Shown one piece after another: positions 1 through 10,741 of a DNA stretch of 64,000 nucleotides. Both the position numbers and the translations under genes were made by a program. The notes under the pieces were generated by a model. The model worked only from the letters and a program-made list of their open reading frames with translations. It searched no databases and had not been told where the DNA came from. The stretch is from the NCBI GenBank assembly GCA_041879425.1, contig CP090854.1, forward strand, positions 620,001 through 684,000, written 5' to 3'. This DNA comes from Vibrio pomeroyi. GTDB taxonomy: Bacteria > Pseudomonadota > Gammaproteobacteria > Enterobacterales > Vibrionaceae. Positions within the stretch are counted from its first letter, which is position 1; every line of letters starts with the position of its first letter.

Positions 1-606
1 ACGGATATCACTTTTCGCCACTAGGCAGTGTTCGATTGGTTGAGAAAGCTCACCAACGATGTAAAGCGTGGTGTGTTGCAGTAGGTCGTAGACTTCGTTA
101 ATCGAACCAGAGCTGGTGTTCTCAATAGGCAGAACACCGTAGTCGGCATGGCCTGATTCTACTGTCGAGGCTACTTCCTTGAAGTGATTACAGTTTAGCT
201 CAATCAATTCCATATTCTTGCGGCTGAAGTATTCACGACTCGCAAGGTGAGAATAAGATCCCTTAGAACCTAAGAATGCTACACGAGCCAATGGCTTGCG
301 GCTTTGCGGATTCGCTAGGTTTTGTAAGTATGACTGTTGCAGTAAAACAGAATCTTCGATGATGGTGTGAAACAGCTTAGTAATGTACTGCGCATCAAGT
401 TCGTATTTATCTTTGCCGTTGTTGATCAGCTTTACTAATAGTTGTTGTTCTCTTACTGCATCACGAACTGGCTTTGATGTTTCTACCTTGCTTTTCGCAA
501 CTTCGATACTTAGCTTGCGACGCTCTGAAAGTAGGTTCAGTAGTTCGTCGTCTAAGTCATTAAGACGAAGGCGGATATCATCCAGTGAAATTGAGCGGTC
601 AGTCAT
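1..606 (-). CDS. pheA: Bifunctional chorismate mutase / prephenate dehydratase (P-protein), 3' part outside window
   Basis: This is the N-terminal 202 residues of the P-protein, which converts chorismate to prephenate and then to phenylpyruvate in phenylalanine synthesis. The reading frame starts MTDRSISLDDIRLRLNDLDD and runs off the left window edge; E. coli PheA is about 386 residues, so roughly half is present. Residues 1-90 form the AroQ-type chorismate mutase helices. The dehydratase domain begins near residue 107 (VAFLGSKGSYSHLASREYF), and SGSINEVYDLL is also visible. The ATG at 604-606 follows an attenuator and a Phe-rich leader peptide, so expression is very likely controlled by transcription attenuation. 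The C-terminal ACT domain lies outside the window. Confidence 0.97.
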   Translation of the reverse strand, partial: MTDRSISLDDIRLRLNDLDDELLNLLSERRKLSIEVAKSKVETSKPVRDAVREQQLLVKLINNGKDKYELDAQYITKLFHTIIEDSVLLQQSYLQNLANPQSRKPLARVAFLGSKGSYSHLASREYFSRKNMELIELNCNHFKEVASTVESGHADYGVLPIENTSSGSINEVYDLLQHTTLYIVGELSQPIEHCLVAKSDIR

Positions 607-620
607 AAATGTGTCCTTAT

Positions 621-700
621 AAAAAAGCCTCCCTAGTGTGGGAGGCTTCTTGTTCGTTTTTGACTTGTTTTTCTAAAACGACTTAGCCTCCGATTTACGG
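621..700 (-). promoter_or_regulatory. pheA transcription attenuator
   Basis: Reading the minus strand, a stem AGCCTCCC/GGGAGGCT with an 8-nt loop is followed by six T (621-648), just upstream of pheA. A second GGAGGC copy about 40 nt upstream (fwd 685-690, just after the leader stop codon) can pair with the 5' arm of the terminator to form the competing antiterminator. This is the layout of pheA attenuators in Enterobacteria. The mechanism is inferred from that layout. Confidence 0.85.
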
Positions 701-742
701 AAGAAAAAAGAAGTCAAAAATAAACAAAGATTGAGTGTGCAT
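695..742 (-). CDS. pheL: pheA leader peptide
   Basis: A 15-codon ORF reads MHTQSLFIFDFFFLP and stop. Five of the 15 residues are Phe, with a Phe-Phe-Phe run two codons before the end. It ends directly before the antiterminator strand of the pheA attenuator. In E. coli the equivalent peptide is also 15 residues with Phe runs. Ribosome stalling at the Phe codons when charged tRNA-Phe is scarce would favour pheA read-through. The ORF is short, but position, composition and the adjacent terminator all agree. Confidence 0.88.
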   Translation of the reverse strand: MHTQSLFIFDFFFLP

Positions 743-806
743 AAAAAGTGATTATTTTATGAATGTTTAAACACAATAAGCAAGCGAGCTACGAGCGTCA
801 AGCAAA

Positions 807-834
807 AAAATAGCGCCCTGAGGCGCTATTTTTT
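807..834 (-). terminator. Intrinsic terminator downstream of raiA
   Basis: The inverted repeat AATAGCGCC/GGCGCTATT is flanked by A and T runs on both sides, 17 nt past the raiA stop codon. It would end raiA transcription on the minus strand and is symmetric enough to act in both directions. Confidence 0.8.
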
Positions 835-850
835 AATCTGTTATATTTCC

Positions 851-1186
851 TTATTCCACTTCAGCTTCTAGCTCTTCGATTTCAGGCTTTTCAGCGCGGC
901 GCGCTTCTGGTTTATGACGCAGCTTGTTGAGTTGACGCTCTAGTTTTTGTTCTACTTCGTTAATGGCAACGTAGAGGTCGTCATGGATTGATGAAGCAAC
1001 AAGTTGGCCTTTTGGTACGGTTAGTACCGCTTCAAATTTCTTCTTTTTGTTTGGTTCTTCACTAAAGCTCGCTTGGCAGCCAATGATGTCTACTTGCCAT
1101 TTATCCAGCTTCTTAAATTTGCTTTCTATGTGATCACGGATTGCAGAGGTAATGTCGATGTTTTTACCAGTGATGTTCATTTTCAT
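851..1186 (-). CDS. raiA: Ribosome-associated inhibitor / hibernation factor RaiA (YfiA)
   Basis: A 111-residue member of the HPF/YfiA family, which binds the 30S decoding region of idle 70S ribosomes in stationary phase or cold. The fold's opening MNITGKNIDITSAIRDHIES and the basic patch NKKKKFEAVLTVPKG are visible. The acidic C-terminal tail (EIEELEAEVE) is longer than in the short HPF and fits the YfiA/RaiA subtype. GAGGAAAA lies 7 nt upstream of the ATG. The order raiA-pheL-pheA is the same as in E. coli, which supports RaiA over the rpoN-linked Hpf. Confidence 0.95.
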   Translation of the reverse strand: MKMNITGKNIDITSAIRDHIESKFKKLDKWQVDIIGCQASFSEEPNKKKKFEAVLTVPKGQLVASSIHDDLYVAINEVEQKLERQLNKLRHKPEARRAEKPEIEELEAEVE

Positions 1187-1594
1187 AGAAGTTTTCCTCT
1201 GTTGTATCCCTCATGGGTTAACTTCAGATTACGACTTTTAGGAATAAAGAATGTGATCTAGATCTTGTTTTGATTGGGTAGGAAGAGCATTAAAATCAAA
1301 TGTGATCTCACGCAAGTCTTGGTATCTTTTTGTCGAAAAATGCTTGTTATCCCTATGAAAAACGATAACTTGGAGGCAAGGCTTCGCTAAAAATTAAAAC
1401 GGTTTTTAGGGGCGTCTTACAGCTTATTGAAAGTGCTTGATGAAAATTCACTCAATACGCATTCGTGATCGGAGTCACACTCAAGACCTCTACGAATTTT
1501 ATAAGCAAAAGCCGCATAAGTTTTCTTATGCGGCTTTTGTGTTTTTAGTCCGTTCTCAAGCGCTTGTTGTTATGGCTAATAGTGTCAATTACAG
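1187..1594. other. Intergenic region, raiA to the lytic transglycosylase
   Basis: A 408-bp stretch without a convincing gene. It must contain the raiA promoter (minus strand). Its only clear structure is the terminator hairpin at 1507-1540. A 53-codon frame starting at 1440 on the plus strand runs straight through that hairpin and is probably not real. Confidence 0.6.
1507..1540 (-). terminator. Intrinsic terminator after the lytic transglycosylase gene
   Basis: The 11-bp perfect stem AGCCGCATAAG/CTTATGCGGCT with a TTTT loop lies 60 nt past the stop codon. It is flanked by AAGCAAAA on the left and TTTGTGTTTTT on the right, so it could terminate from either side. The nearest upstream gene is on the minus strand. 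Confidence 0.75.
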
Positions 1595-3013
1595 TTAATC
1601 GTTGGTTTGCAGTAATCTCGCAGTTCCGTTTTCTCGAGTCGCATTAATCGCTGCGAGCTGTTTGTAGATAACAAAGTAACGGTTGATATTAGCAACATAG
1701 GTTACAGGCTCTTTACTGACATATTTACGAGTGATGATTTCGACATTCTTGAACCAGATGTTGGGGTTATAGCCTTGTTTTTTGGCCAGTTGCCTCATCT
1801 TCCTGATTTTGGCTGGACCTGCATTGTAAGCGGCCAAGGTGAAGTAGATCTGGTTGTCTGGGGAAATCGCCACGTCACTAAAATAGCGGTCCTTGATAAA
1901 GCGCATGTATTTCACGCCCGCGTGGATATTGTTGTCTACTTTATGGATGTTCTTGATGTTGACGTTTTTATCTCGAGCTGTGCTAGGCAATACCTGCATT
2001 ACACCAATGGCACCACGGTGAGAGACTTGGCTCTGATCAAGCCCTGACTCTTGAAAGCCCTGCGCCGACATCATTAAAGGGTCAAATTCATATTTGCTGG
2101 AGTACTTCTCAAAGACATCCGCCAATTTAGCGACTCTGTCTACTTTATTTGGGTTAAGGGCTCGCCCTAACCAGCGGGTATTGTCGATGTACTTCTGATA
2201 AATCACGTTCCCTAACAAGGTACCAGTACGGGCTTTCTTAACGTATTTATTGATCTCTGCTTTGAGGATTGGGCTATCTTTTCTCAGAGCCCACGCAATA
2301 CGGCCATTCTCACGCAAGGGTAAGTCGTTATGAACCTGAATGTTTTCCATTACATCGATCCATAGCTTAGCTTTATGGCTATCGAGAATTGTGCCTTGTA
2401 TGTAGCCTTGGTTAACCAGCTCTATTAGCTCATAGTCTTGTAGTGATTCTTCGATAAAGTGGACATGAAGCGGTGGTAAACCTAATTCGTTGAGCTCTTT
2501 ATTCACCCTTTGCACACTCTCGAAGTAGCTAGAGCTCGCGCGTATCCAAACTTCCTTACCGCTTAATTGCTTGATTTCAGTGATAGGTGCTGATTTCTTC
2601 CCGGTGATAATGAGTTCTTTACCATCTTTAATCATAGGATCTGAGAAATCGATGCTTTCTAATCGTTTATCGGTGATCGTCAGGTTAGCTACGGCGACAT
2701 CACCATAACCAGACTGTAAAGAGGGAAGCAGATCATCTCGCTGCACTGGTATGATTTGAACGTTGAGGTAAGGGTGTTTCTTGCGAAGACTTTTCTCAAA
2801 GTGGTAGAGCATTTCTGCCACTATGCCTTTTGGTTTTCCATCTTCTATGTAGTAGAAGCCAAGATCAGCAGAAACCAGCACTCTAACCGTTCCTTTGGTT
2901 TTGAGTACATCTAAGTCGCCCATATAAGGCTTATTGCTCAATGGGGACAGCTCTAATGCGTGGGAAAATTGGCTAAATAGCACGATCCCGATAAGTAATA
3001 ACAACCTACTCAC
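1595..3013 (-). CDS. MltF-like lytic murein transglycosylase (solute-binding domain plus SLT domain)
   Basis: A periplasmic protein of about 472 residues. After an N-terminal signal peptide (SRLLLLIGIVLFSQFSHA) comes a family 3 solute-binding-like domain (about 40-270) that in MltF acts as a regulatory module. The C-terminal SLT domain (about 295-450) carries the catalytic Glu in AQGFQESGLD, then GAIGVMQVLPSTA and LAAYNAGPAKI. It would cleave peptidoglycan glycan strands to 1,6-anhydro products. The GTG at 3013 has GGAG seven nt upstream; the alternative GTG at 3019 would leave only one nt. It may be a paralogue of the classical purL-linked mltF, so no symbol is assigned. It is transcribed alone, with its own terminator. 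Confidence 0.88.
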   Translation of the reverse strand: MSRLLLLIGIVLFSQFSHALELSPLSNKPYMGDLDVLKTKGTVRVLVSADLGFYYIEDGKPKGIVAEMLYHFEKSLRKKHPYLNVQIIPVQRDDLLPSLQSGYGDVAVANLTITDKRLESIDFSDPMIKDGKELIITGKKSAPITEIKQLSGKEVWIRASSSYFESVQRVNKELNELGLPPLHVHFIEESLQDYELIELVNQGYIQGTILDSHKAKLWIDVMENIQVHNDLPLRENGRIAWALRKDSPILKAEINKYVKKARTGTLLGNVIYQKYIDNTRWLGRALNPNKVDRVAKLADVFEKYSSKYEFDPLMMSAQGFQESGLDQSQVSHRGAIGVMQVLPSTARDKNVNIKNIHKVDNNIHAGVKYMRFIKDRYFSDVAISPDNQIYFTLAAYNAGPAKIRKMRQLAKKQGYNPNIWFKNVEIITRKYVSKEPVTYVANINRYFVIYKQLAAINATRENGTARLLQTND

Positions 3014-3103
3014 ATCCACACTCCATGTTGATGTTTTGTTAACAGTTATTTATTGAAGATACCGTGTATTGTGCGATTCATCAAGTTTGCGAAATGCGGT
3101 TGA

Positions 3104-3137
3104 AAAAAAAGCGCGCTAGTTAATTAGCGCGCTTTTT
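3104..3137 (-). terminator. bamD terminator
   Basis: A strong inverted repeat AAAGCGCGCTA/TAGCGCGCTTT with loop GTTAAT and A/T runs on both sides lies 23 nt beyond the bamD stop codon on the minus strand. It separates bamD from the lytic transglycosylase gene. Confidence 0.85.
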
Positions 3138-3159
3138 CGGTTGATATGTAAATGGTTGA

Positions 3160-3888
3160 TTAAGGGAGTGGGTTTAACTCAATCAACTTTTCTGTTCTTG
3201 AAACTGCATCTTCTAGGCCAAGTTGTTTGTAGGCTTCGAGCTGTATTTTCAAAGATTTACGCGCTGCGATTGTGTCAGGGTAAGTCTTTTGCAGTTCCTG
3301 AGTTCTGTTTACTGCAGCAATCCAAGCTTCACGGCGTAGGTAGAAATCTGCTGTTGCTAAGTCGTATTCCGCTAGGCGGTTCTTTAGTGCGAACATGCGT
3401 TTTTGTGCATCTTCCGCGTATGGACTTGCCGGAAAACGCTCAAGTAGTCGCTTGAAGTCAGCAAAAGCGAGTTTAACAGGCTCAGGATCTCGGTCGCTAC
3501 GGTCGATATTAAAAATATCGTGCATGAAGTTTCGATCTTGTGCCATGTGCGTCAGGCCGCGCATGTAAAGAACCCAGTCTTGTTTCTCATGAGTTGGGTT
3601 TAAACGCAGGAATCGTGAAATGGTCGCAAGGCCAAGTGCCAAGTCATCATTTTTGTAGTAAGCGTAAATCAGATCGAGCTGTACTTGCTCAGAATAGGCG
3701 CCGAATGGGTAACGAGAGTCTAGGGCTTCTAGCTTTTCGATTGCAGAAAGCCAGCTACCGCTCTGCAGTGATTCTTGAGCGTCAGAGTAGAGAACCGATG
3801 GTGGTACATCTGGCACTATCTCTTCACTACTTGAACAACCAACCAAGAGTGATACGGCTAATAGACCCGATAAAGTAAGGTGTTTCAT
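3160..3888 (-). CDS. bamD: Outer membrane assembly lipoprotein BamD (YfiO/ComL)
   Basis: A 242-residue essential component of the BAM complex, which folds beta-barrel proteins into the outer membrane. The lipoprotein signal ends LLVGC, with the acylated Cys at residue 18 followed by SSS, which fits outer-membrane sorting. TPR-type helical repeats fill the rest: QSGSWLSAIEKLEALDSRYPFG, LDLIYAYYKNDDLALG, ADFKRLLERFPASPYAEDA. It is divergent from rluD, as in E. coli and other Vibrio. bamB lies at the other end of this window. Confidence 0.97.
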   Translation of the reverse strand: MKHLTLSGLLAVSLLVGCSSSEEIVPDVPPSVLYSDAQESLQSGSWLSAIEKLEALDSRYPFGAYSEQVQLDLIYAYYKNDDLALGLATISRFLRLNPTHEKQDWVLYMRGLTHMAQDRNFMHDIFNIDRSDRDPEPVKLAFADFKRLLERFPASPYAEDAQKRMFALKNRLAEYDLATADFYLRREAWIAAVNRTQELQKTYPDTIAARKSLKIQLEAYKQLGLEDAVSRTEKLIELNPLP

Positions 3889-4025
3889 GTCAGGCGTCGA
3901 TTCCTTGAATTAAATATTTCGTAAGCTTCCGTTACTTTCTAACCAGTAACAGATACAATGATGCAATTATTCTATTTTATCCATACTAATGGGTATTAGT
4001 CTCACGGTTTTTAAAAAAGTTCGAT

Positions 4026-5000
4026 ATGGCTCAGCAGATCACATTAACAGACACAGTAAAAAGCAGCCAGTTAGGTCAACGTTTAGACCAAGCTGTCGCT
4101 GAACTATTTACCGATTTTTCTCGCTCTCGTATTAAAGAGTGGCTTCTTGACGGCAAAATCCAAGTGGATGGCGAAGTTATAACTAAGCCGCGCGTTAAGG
4201 TTATGGGCGGTGAGGAGATCATCTTGCAAGCTGAACTTGCAGATGAAGAGCGCTGGGAAGCACAAGACATTCCTCTAGACATTGTCTACGAAGATGACGA
4301 CTTATTGGTTATCAACAAGCCTCGCGACTTTGTTGTTCACCCTGGAGCAGGTACGCCGGATGGAACCGTGCTAAACGCGTTACTGCACCACTACCCACAA
4401 ATTGCTGAAGTACCTCGTGCAGGTATTGTGCACCGTCTTGATAAAGACACAACTGGTCTTATGGTTGTGGCTAAAACGGTTCCAGCTCAAACTCGTCTTG
4501 TACGTGCATTGGCTAAGCGTCGCATTACTCGTGAATACGAAGCGATTGCTATCGGTAAAATGACTGCTGGTGGTGTGGTAGAAAAAGGCATTAGCCGTCA
4601 CGCAACTAAGCGTACGTTAATGGCGGTAAATGAAGTAGGTAAGCCTGCGGTAACTCATTACCGTGTTGCTGAGCACTTCCGCGAACATACGCGTATTCGT
4701 CTGCGTCTAGAAACAGGTCGTACTCACCAAATCCGTGTTCACATGTCATACCTTCAGCACCCGCTGCTAGGTGATGTGGCGTACGGTGGTCGTGCACGCA
4801 TTCCAAAAGGTGCATCTGAAGAACTAACGACAATGATTCGTTCTTTTGACCGTCAAGCACTACACGCGGTTATGCTTAAATTTGTTCACCCAATTACAGG
4901 TGAAGAAGTTGAATTCCACGCACCAGTACCAAATGACATGGTTGTGATGGCTGAAGCGTTACGTGTTGATGCACGCGAAAATCTAGAAGACGACATTTAA
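4026..5000 (+). CDS. rluD: 23S rRNA pseudouridine(1911/1915/1917) synthase RluD
   Basis: A 324-residue pseudouridine synthase modifying helix 69 of 23S rRNA. An N-terminal S4 RNA-binding domain (about 18-80) is followed by the RluA-family catalytic domain. The catalytic Asp139 sits in HRLDKDTTGL, and INKPRDFVVHPG, RHATKRTLMAV and GRTHQIRVHMSYLQHPLLGD are all present. The length matches E. coli RluD (326). It is the first gene of rluD-pgeF, with pgeF starting 3 nt after the stop codon. Confidence 0.97.
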   Translation: MAQQITLTDTVKSSQLGQRLDQAVAELFTDFSRSRIKEWLLDGKIQVDGEVITKPRVKVMGGEEIILQAELADEERWEAQDIPLDIVYEDDDLLVINKPRDFVVHPGAGTPDGTVLNALLHHYPQIAEVPRAGIVHRLDKDTTGLMVVAKTVPAQTRLVRALAKRRITREYEAIAIGKMTAGGVVEKGISRHATKRTLMAVNEVGKPAVTHYRVAEHFREHTRIRLRLETGRTHQIRVHMSYLQHPLLGDVAYGGRARIPKGASEELTTMIRSFDRQALHAVMLKFVHPITGEEVEFHAPVPNDMVVMAEALRVDARENLEDDI

Positions 5001-5002
5001 TC

Positions 5003-5743
5003 ATGTCAATGATCATCCCTAACTGGAATGCGCCTAAAAACGTGAAGGCATTTGCTTCGACACGTTTCGAGGGCTTTTCAACGGGTGCGTATCAAGGATT
5101 AAACCTAGGTACGCATGTTGGGGATGATGCTTCGCTTGTTGAAAAAAACCGAGCATGGCTTAAGCAACAAGCGAACATGCCCACTTCACCAGTCTGGTTA
5201 AACCAAACTCACTCAACGGATGTTGTTACGGTTTTAGAACCAACGACGGATATTCTCGATGCTGATGGTGCATTTACCACGACCACGGGTGTTGTCTGTT
5301 CTGCAATGACAGCTGATTGTTTGCCAGTCATTCTTACTGATACCAAAGGTACTCAAGTCGCAGCTGTTCATGCAGGTTGGCGTGGTCTTGCTAGTGGTAT
5401 TCTTGAGAATGCAGTAGCAAAATTTTCAAACCTCGATTCAGATAACCAAATTATGGCCTGGCTTGGTCCTGCTATTGGTAAAGATGCGTTTGAGGTTGGT
5501 GATGATGTGTTTGAAGCCTTTGTTAATTTTGCCCCTCAAGCTCAATTAGCATTTCAAGCCAAAGCTGAACCAGGAAAATGGCTAGCGAATATGTCTCAAC
5601 TAGCAACACAAAGACTTGCGAAAGTGGGCGTGTCACAAGTGACTGACTCTAACCTATGTACATTCGCAGATTCAGACGCTTTCTATTCTTATCGTCGTGA
5701 TGGCATTACAGGGCGTCAGGCTACTTTTATTTGGTTAGAGTAA
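5003..5743 (+). CDS. pgeF: Multicopper polyphenol oxidase/laccase-family protein PgeF (YfiH)
   Basis: A 246-residue protein of the YfiH/DUF152 family. Members have purine nucleoside phosphorylase and adenosine deaminase activity, and E. coli YfiH has been linked to correction of peptidoglycan-precursor editing errors. The metal-site residues are visible as NQTHSTDV, TADCLPV and AAVHAGWRGLASG. It is coupled to rluD and precedes clpB, the same order as in E. coli. An in-frame ATG two codons downstream (5009) is an alternative start. Confidence 0.93.
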   Translation: MSMIIPNWNAPKNVKAFASTRFEGFSTGAYQGLNLGTHVGDDASLVEKNRAWLKQQANMPTSPVWLNQTHSTDVVTVLEPTTDILDADGAFTTTTGVVCSAMTADCLPVILTDTKGTQVAAVHAGWRGLASGILENAVAKFSNLDSDNQIMAWLGPAIGKDAFEVGDDVFEAFVNFAPQAQLAFQAKAEPGKWLANMSQLATQRLAKVGVSQVTDSNLCTFADSDAFYSYRRDGITGRQATFIWLE

Positions 5744-5814
5744 TCTCTAACTAGTGCAACTACTCATCCGGCTCATTTATATTTTTAGATAAGCTCTATT
5801 CTTCATTTTTATCC

Positions 5815-5843
5815 CTTGAAAATCTGCGTTACCGTATCCATCT
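5815..5843 (+). promoter_or_regulatory. Probable sigma32 heat-shock promoter of clpB
   Basis: CTTGAAA at 5815-5821 perfectly matches the sigma32 -35 consensus. After 14 nt comes ATCCATCT (5836-5843), which matches five of seven fixed positions of CCCCATNT. It lies 43 nt upstream of the clpB start. Heat-shock control of clpB is established in E. coli; its use here is inferred. Confidence 0.7.
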
Positions 5844-5885
5844 TCTAACCATAAGATAAACATATCTAAGAGTAGGAAGGTTGGC

Positions 5886-8459
5886 ATGCGTCTCGATCGA
5901 TTCACTAGTAAATTCCAAATTGCGATATCTGATGCTCAGTCGCTCGCATTAGGTCGTGATCACCAATATATAGAACCTGTACACCTAATGGTGTCTTTGC
6001 TTAATCAAGATGGCAGTGCAATTCGCCCATTGCTGACCATGTTGAATATTGATGTGGTTCAATTGCGTTCAAAGCTAAGCGAAATATTAGATCGTGTACC
6101 AAAAGTTAGCGGTATCGGTGGTGATGTTCAGCTATCGAATGCAATGGGCACGTTATTCAACCTATGTGATAAGGTCGCGCAAAAGCGCCAAGACAGTTAC
6201 ATATCTTCAGAAGTTTTCCTACTTGCTGCAATTGAAGACAAAGGTCCTTTAGGTAACTTGCTTAAAGAGCTTGGTCTTACTGAACAGAAATTATCTCAAG
6301 CTATTGAGCAAGTTCGCGGTGGTCAGAAGGTCGATGACCCAAATGCCGAAGACAGACGCCAAGCATTAGAGAAGTTCACCATTGATCTGACTGAAAGAGC
6401 AGAGCAAGGCAAACTCGATCCTGTGATTGGCCGAGATGATGAGATTCGTCGCACCATCCAAGTACTTCAGCGTCGTACCAAAAACAACCCTGTAATTATT
6501 GGCGAACCTGGTGTTGGCAAAACCGCAATTGTTGAAGGTTTGGCTCAACGCATTATCAATAATGAAGTACCAGAAGGTTTAAGAGGCCGACGTGTGCTCT
6601 CGTTGGATATGGGCTCTTTAGTTGCGGGCGCTAAATATCGTGGTGAATTTGAAGAACGCTTGAAATCGGTTCTTAATGAATTGTCTAAAGAAGAAGGCAA
6701 TATCATTCTCTTTATCGATGAAATTCACACCATGGTCGGTGCCGGTAAAGGTGAAGGCTCTATGGATGCAGGTAATATGCTGAAACCAGCATTGGCTCGC
6801 GGTGAGTTACACTGTGTAGGCGCTACGACCCTCGATGAGTATCGCCAATATATAGAGAAAGACCCTGCGTTAGAGCGTCGATTCCAGAAAGTACTGGTCG
6901 ATGAGCCAACGGTTGAAGACACGGTAGCAATCCTTCGTGGCCTGAAAGAGCGCTACGAACTTCACCATCACGTTGAAATTACTGACCCTGCAATTGTGGC
7001 AGCGGCAACGTTATCTCATCGATACGTTTCTGATCGTCAATTACCGGATAAGGCGATTGACCTGATTGATGAAGCGGCTTCAAGTATCCGTATGCAGATC
7101 GATTCAAAACCGGAATCTCTGGATAAGCTTGAACGCAAGATCATTCAATTGAAGATCGAGCAGCAAGCTCTGACCAACGAAAATGACGAAGCCAGTGAAA
7201 AACGTCTTCGTACATTGCAAGCTGAGCTTTCTGATAAAGAAAGAGATTTTGCAGAGCTTGAAGAAGTTTGGAATGCAGAGAAAGCGGCATTGTCTGGCAC
7301 GCAACATATCAAGTCAGAGTTAGAACAAGCTCGTATGGATATGGATTTTGCAAGACGTGCTGGTGATCTTAATCGAATGTCTGAATTGCAATACGGCCGC
7401 ATCCCTGAACTAGAGAAGCAGTTAGATCTCGCGACTCAAGCTGAAATGCAAGAAATGACCTTATTACGTAATAAGGTTACCGACGCAGAAATTGCAGATG
7501 TCTTGTCAAAGCAAACGGGTATCCCAGTTTCTAAAATGTTAGAAGCGGAGAAAGAGAAGCTTCTTAAAATGGAAGGCGTTCTGCATAAACGTGTCATCGG
7601 TCAAGCTGAAGCGGTGGAAGTGGTTTCAAATGCGATTCGTCGTAGCCGTGCAGGTTTGTCTGATCCGAATAAGCCGATTGGCTCCTTCCTATTTCTTGGC
7701 CCGACTGGGGTAGGTAAAACCGAACTATGTAAAACACTCGCCAACTTTATGTTTGATAGTGATGATGCGATGGTTCGTATCGACATGTCTGAATTCATGG
7801 AGAAGCATTCAGTCGCTCGTTTGGTTGGCGCGCCTCCAGGTTATGTGGGGTATGAAGAAGGTGGTTACTTAACAGAAGCTGTACGTCGCAAGCCTTATTC
7901 AGTAATTTTGTTGGATGAAGTAGAGAAAGCGCATCCAGATGTTTTCAATATCTTGTTGCAGGTTCTTGATGACGGTCGCTTAACCGATGGGCAAGGTCGC
8001 ACGGTCGACTTTAGAAATACGGTAGTTATCATGACATCTAACCTTGGTTCTTCGAGAATCCAAGAGAACTTCAACACACTCGACTATCAAGGGATAAAGA
8101 ATGAGGTGATGGAAGTCGTTGGTAAGCATTTCCGTCCTGAGTTTTTAAACCGTGTTGATGAAAGTGTTGTGTTCCACCCATTAGGCCAAGAACACATTCA
8201 ATCTATTGCTTCTATCCAGCTTGAGCATCTTAAAAAGCGTATGGAAGATAATGGTTATGAACTTGAAGTGTCGGAAAAAGCGCTTAAGCTGATTTCTCAA
8301 GTTGGCTTCGACCCGGTATATGGTGCACGACCGTTGAAAAGAGCGATTCAACAGAGTGTGGAGAACCCGCTAGCGAAAGCGATACTGGCTGGAAAAATAA
8401 ACCCAGAGAAAAAAGTACAACTATTAGTAAATAACGACAGAATTATTGCTCACCAATAA
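5886..8459 (+). CDS. clpB: ATP-dependent disaggregase ClpB
   Basis: An 857-residue Hsp100 AAA+ chaperone that extracts polypeptides from aggregates together with DnaK. The order is the N-terminal Clp repeat domain (1-145), NBD1 with Walker [10 protein letters not shown] and Walker B LFIDEIHT, the coiled-coil M domain (about 410-525, rich in Glu, Lys and Leu), NBD2 with GPTGVGKTE and [15 protein letters not shown], and a D2-small C-terminal domain. The M domain distinguishes it from ClpA. AGGAAGG lies 6 nt before the ATG. The length equals E. coli ClpB. A sigma32-like promoter precedes it and a terminator follows. Confidence 0.98.
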   Translation: MRLDRFTSKFQIAISDAQSLALGRDHQYIEPVHLMVSLLNQDGSAIRPLLTMLNIDVVQLRSKLSEILDRVPKVSGIGGDVQLSNAMGTLFNLCDKVAQKRQDSYISSEVFLLAAIEDKGPLGNLLKELGLTEQKLSQAIEQVRGGQKVDDPNAEDRRQALEKFTIDLTERAEQGKLDPVIGRDDEIRRTIQVLQRRTKNNPVIIGEPGVGKTAIVEGLAQRIINNEVPEGLRGRRVLSLDMGSLVAGAKYRGEFEERLKSVLNELSKEEGNIILFIDEIHTMVGAGKGEGSMDAGNMLKPALARGELHCVGATTLDEYRQYIEKDPALERRFQKVLVDEPTVEDTVAILRGLKERYELHHHVEITDPAIVAAATLSHRYVSDRQLPDKAIDLIDEAASSIRMQIDSKPESLDKLERKIIQLKIEQQALTNENDEASEKRLRTLQAELSDKERDFAELEEVWNAEKAALSGTQHIKSELEQARMDMDFARRAGDLNRMSELQYGRIPELEKQLDLATQAEMQEMTLLRNKVTDAEIADVLSKQTGIPVSKMLEAEKEKLLKMEGVLHKRVIGQAEAVEVVSNAIRRSRAGLSDPNKPIGSFLFLGPTGVGKTELCKTLANFMFDSDDAMVRIDMSEFMEKHSVARLVGAPPGYVGYEEGGYLTEAVRRKPYSVILLDEVEKAHPDVFNILLQVLDDGRLTDGQGRTVDFRNTVVIMTSNLGSSRIQENFNTLDYQGIKNEVMEVVGKHFRPEFLNRVDESVVFHPLGQEHIQSIASIQLEHLKKRMEDNGYELEVSEKALKLISQVGFDPVYGARPLKRAIQQSVENPLAKAILAGKINPEKKVQLLVNNDRIIAHQ

Positions 8460-8546
8460 TTAAAGCACGAACGGTAGGTACGATTAGCTGAAATCAAGGC
8501 GTAATCGTACCTATTTTGAACGCTTTGTGTGAATAGTGTTCGAACA

Positions 8547-8569
8547 GTCGCCAGTGGCGGCTTTTTTTT
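8547..8569 (+). terminator. clpB terminator
   Basis: GTCGCC-AGT-GGCGGC (one G:T pair) is followed by eight T, about 90 nt after the clpB stop codon and just upstream of the rRNA promoter. It insulates clpB from the rRNA operon. Confidence 0.8.
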
Positions 8570-8579
8570 GTTTTTGGCC

Positions 8580-8607
8580 TTGTACAAAGGATTATTCTCT
8601 CTATAAT
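8580..8607 (+). promoter_or_regulatory. rRNA operon promoter P1
   Basis: TTGTAC (8580-8585), a 16-nt spacer and a perfect TATAAT (8602-8607) are followed by the GC-rich discriminator GCGCCTCC. Such discriminators are typical of stringently and growth-rate controlled rRNA promoters. It lies about 500 nt upstream of the 16S gene. Confidence 0.75.
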
Positions 8608-8704
8608 GCGCCTCCGTTGCCAAGGATAACCAAGCGGTTTGAACTGAGTAACAAGACGGAACTAAGCATTTAAGATGCTTTGAAAAATTAGCTGGAAAAA
8701 GTGT

Positions 8705-8732
8705 TTGACACTGGAACCCAATTCGCTAGAAT
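8705..8732 (+). promoter_or_regulatory. rRNA operon promoter P2
   Basis: A perfect TTGACA (8705-8710), a 16-nt spacer and TAGAAT (8727-8732) lie about 125 nt downstream of P1. Tandem P1/P2 promoters are the rule for gammaproteobacterial rrn operons. Confidence 0.75.
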
Positions 8733-8783
8733 GGCCGTCCACTTCGAGAGGCTCCTTGCTGAAAGGAACGCTCAAGAAGTAAA

Positions 8784-8795
8784 GCTCTTTAACAA
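8784..8795 (+). promoter_or_regulatory. boxA antitermination site in the rRNA leader
   Basis: GCTCTTTAACAA matches the rrn boxA sequence bound by NusB-NusE for rRNA antitermination. A second identical copy lies in the 16S-23S spacer at 10876-10887. The remaining leader (8796-9109) holds no gene and should contain the 16S processing sequences. Confidence 0.85.
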
Positions 8796-9109
8796 TTTAA
8801 ACCTATCAATCTGTGTGGGCACTCGTTGATGAATATCAAAACGTTTTATCCTTTGGATAAAACAGTTACTTCGGTAACACAATGATTTCAATGAACTGAG
8901 TGACCAATACGTTTAACTACTTTCTCTTGTAGAAAGAAATTATTCGGCACAGTCAATTCATTACCATTCTGTTCCTATTTATTTAAGAAGAGAGGGGTAA
9001 TAGCTTTAGAATTACATGTTCATCAATCTTTTTCGAAAGAGCAATGAATATTAGTTTTGAAGTCAGTATTCGTTGAGTCACACCTATTAATTTAGGTAAT
9101 CAAAACTTT

Positions 9110-10664
<1,555 letters not shown>

Positions 10665-10741
10665 TACGAAGATATTCACGATAAGTGTCCACACAGATTG
10701 ATATGTTTAAACAGTTAAGAGTAGGAAATACTTTTCCAGAT

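Noticed and set aside
1440..1599. A 53-codon plus-strand frame in the raiA upstream region
   Set aside because: It runs through a strong terminator hairpin, lacks a ribosome-binding site and has no recognisable sequence.
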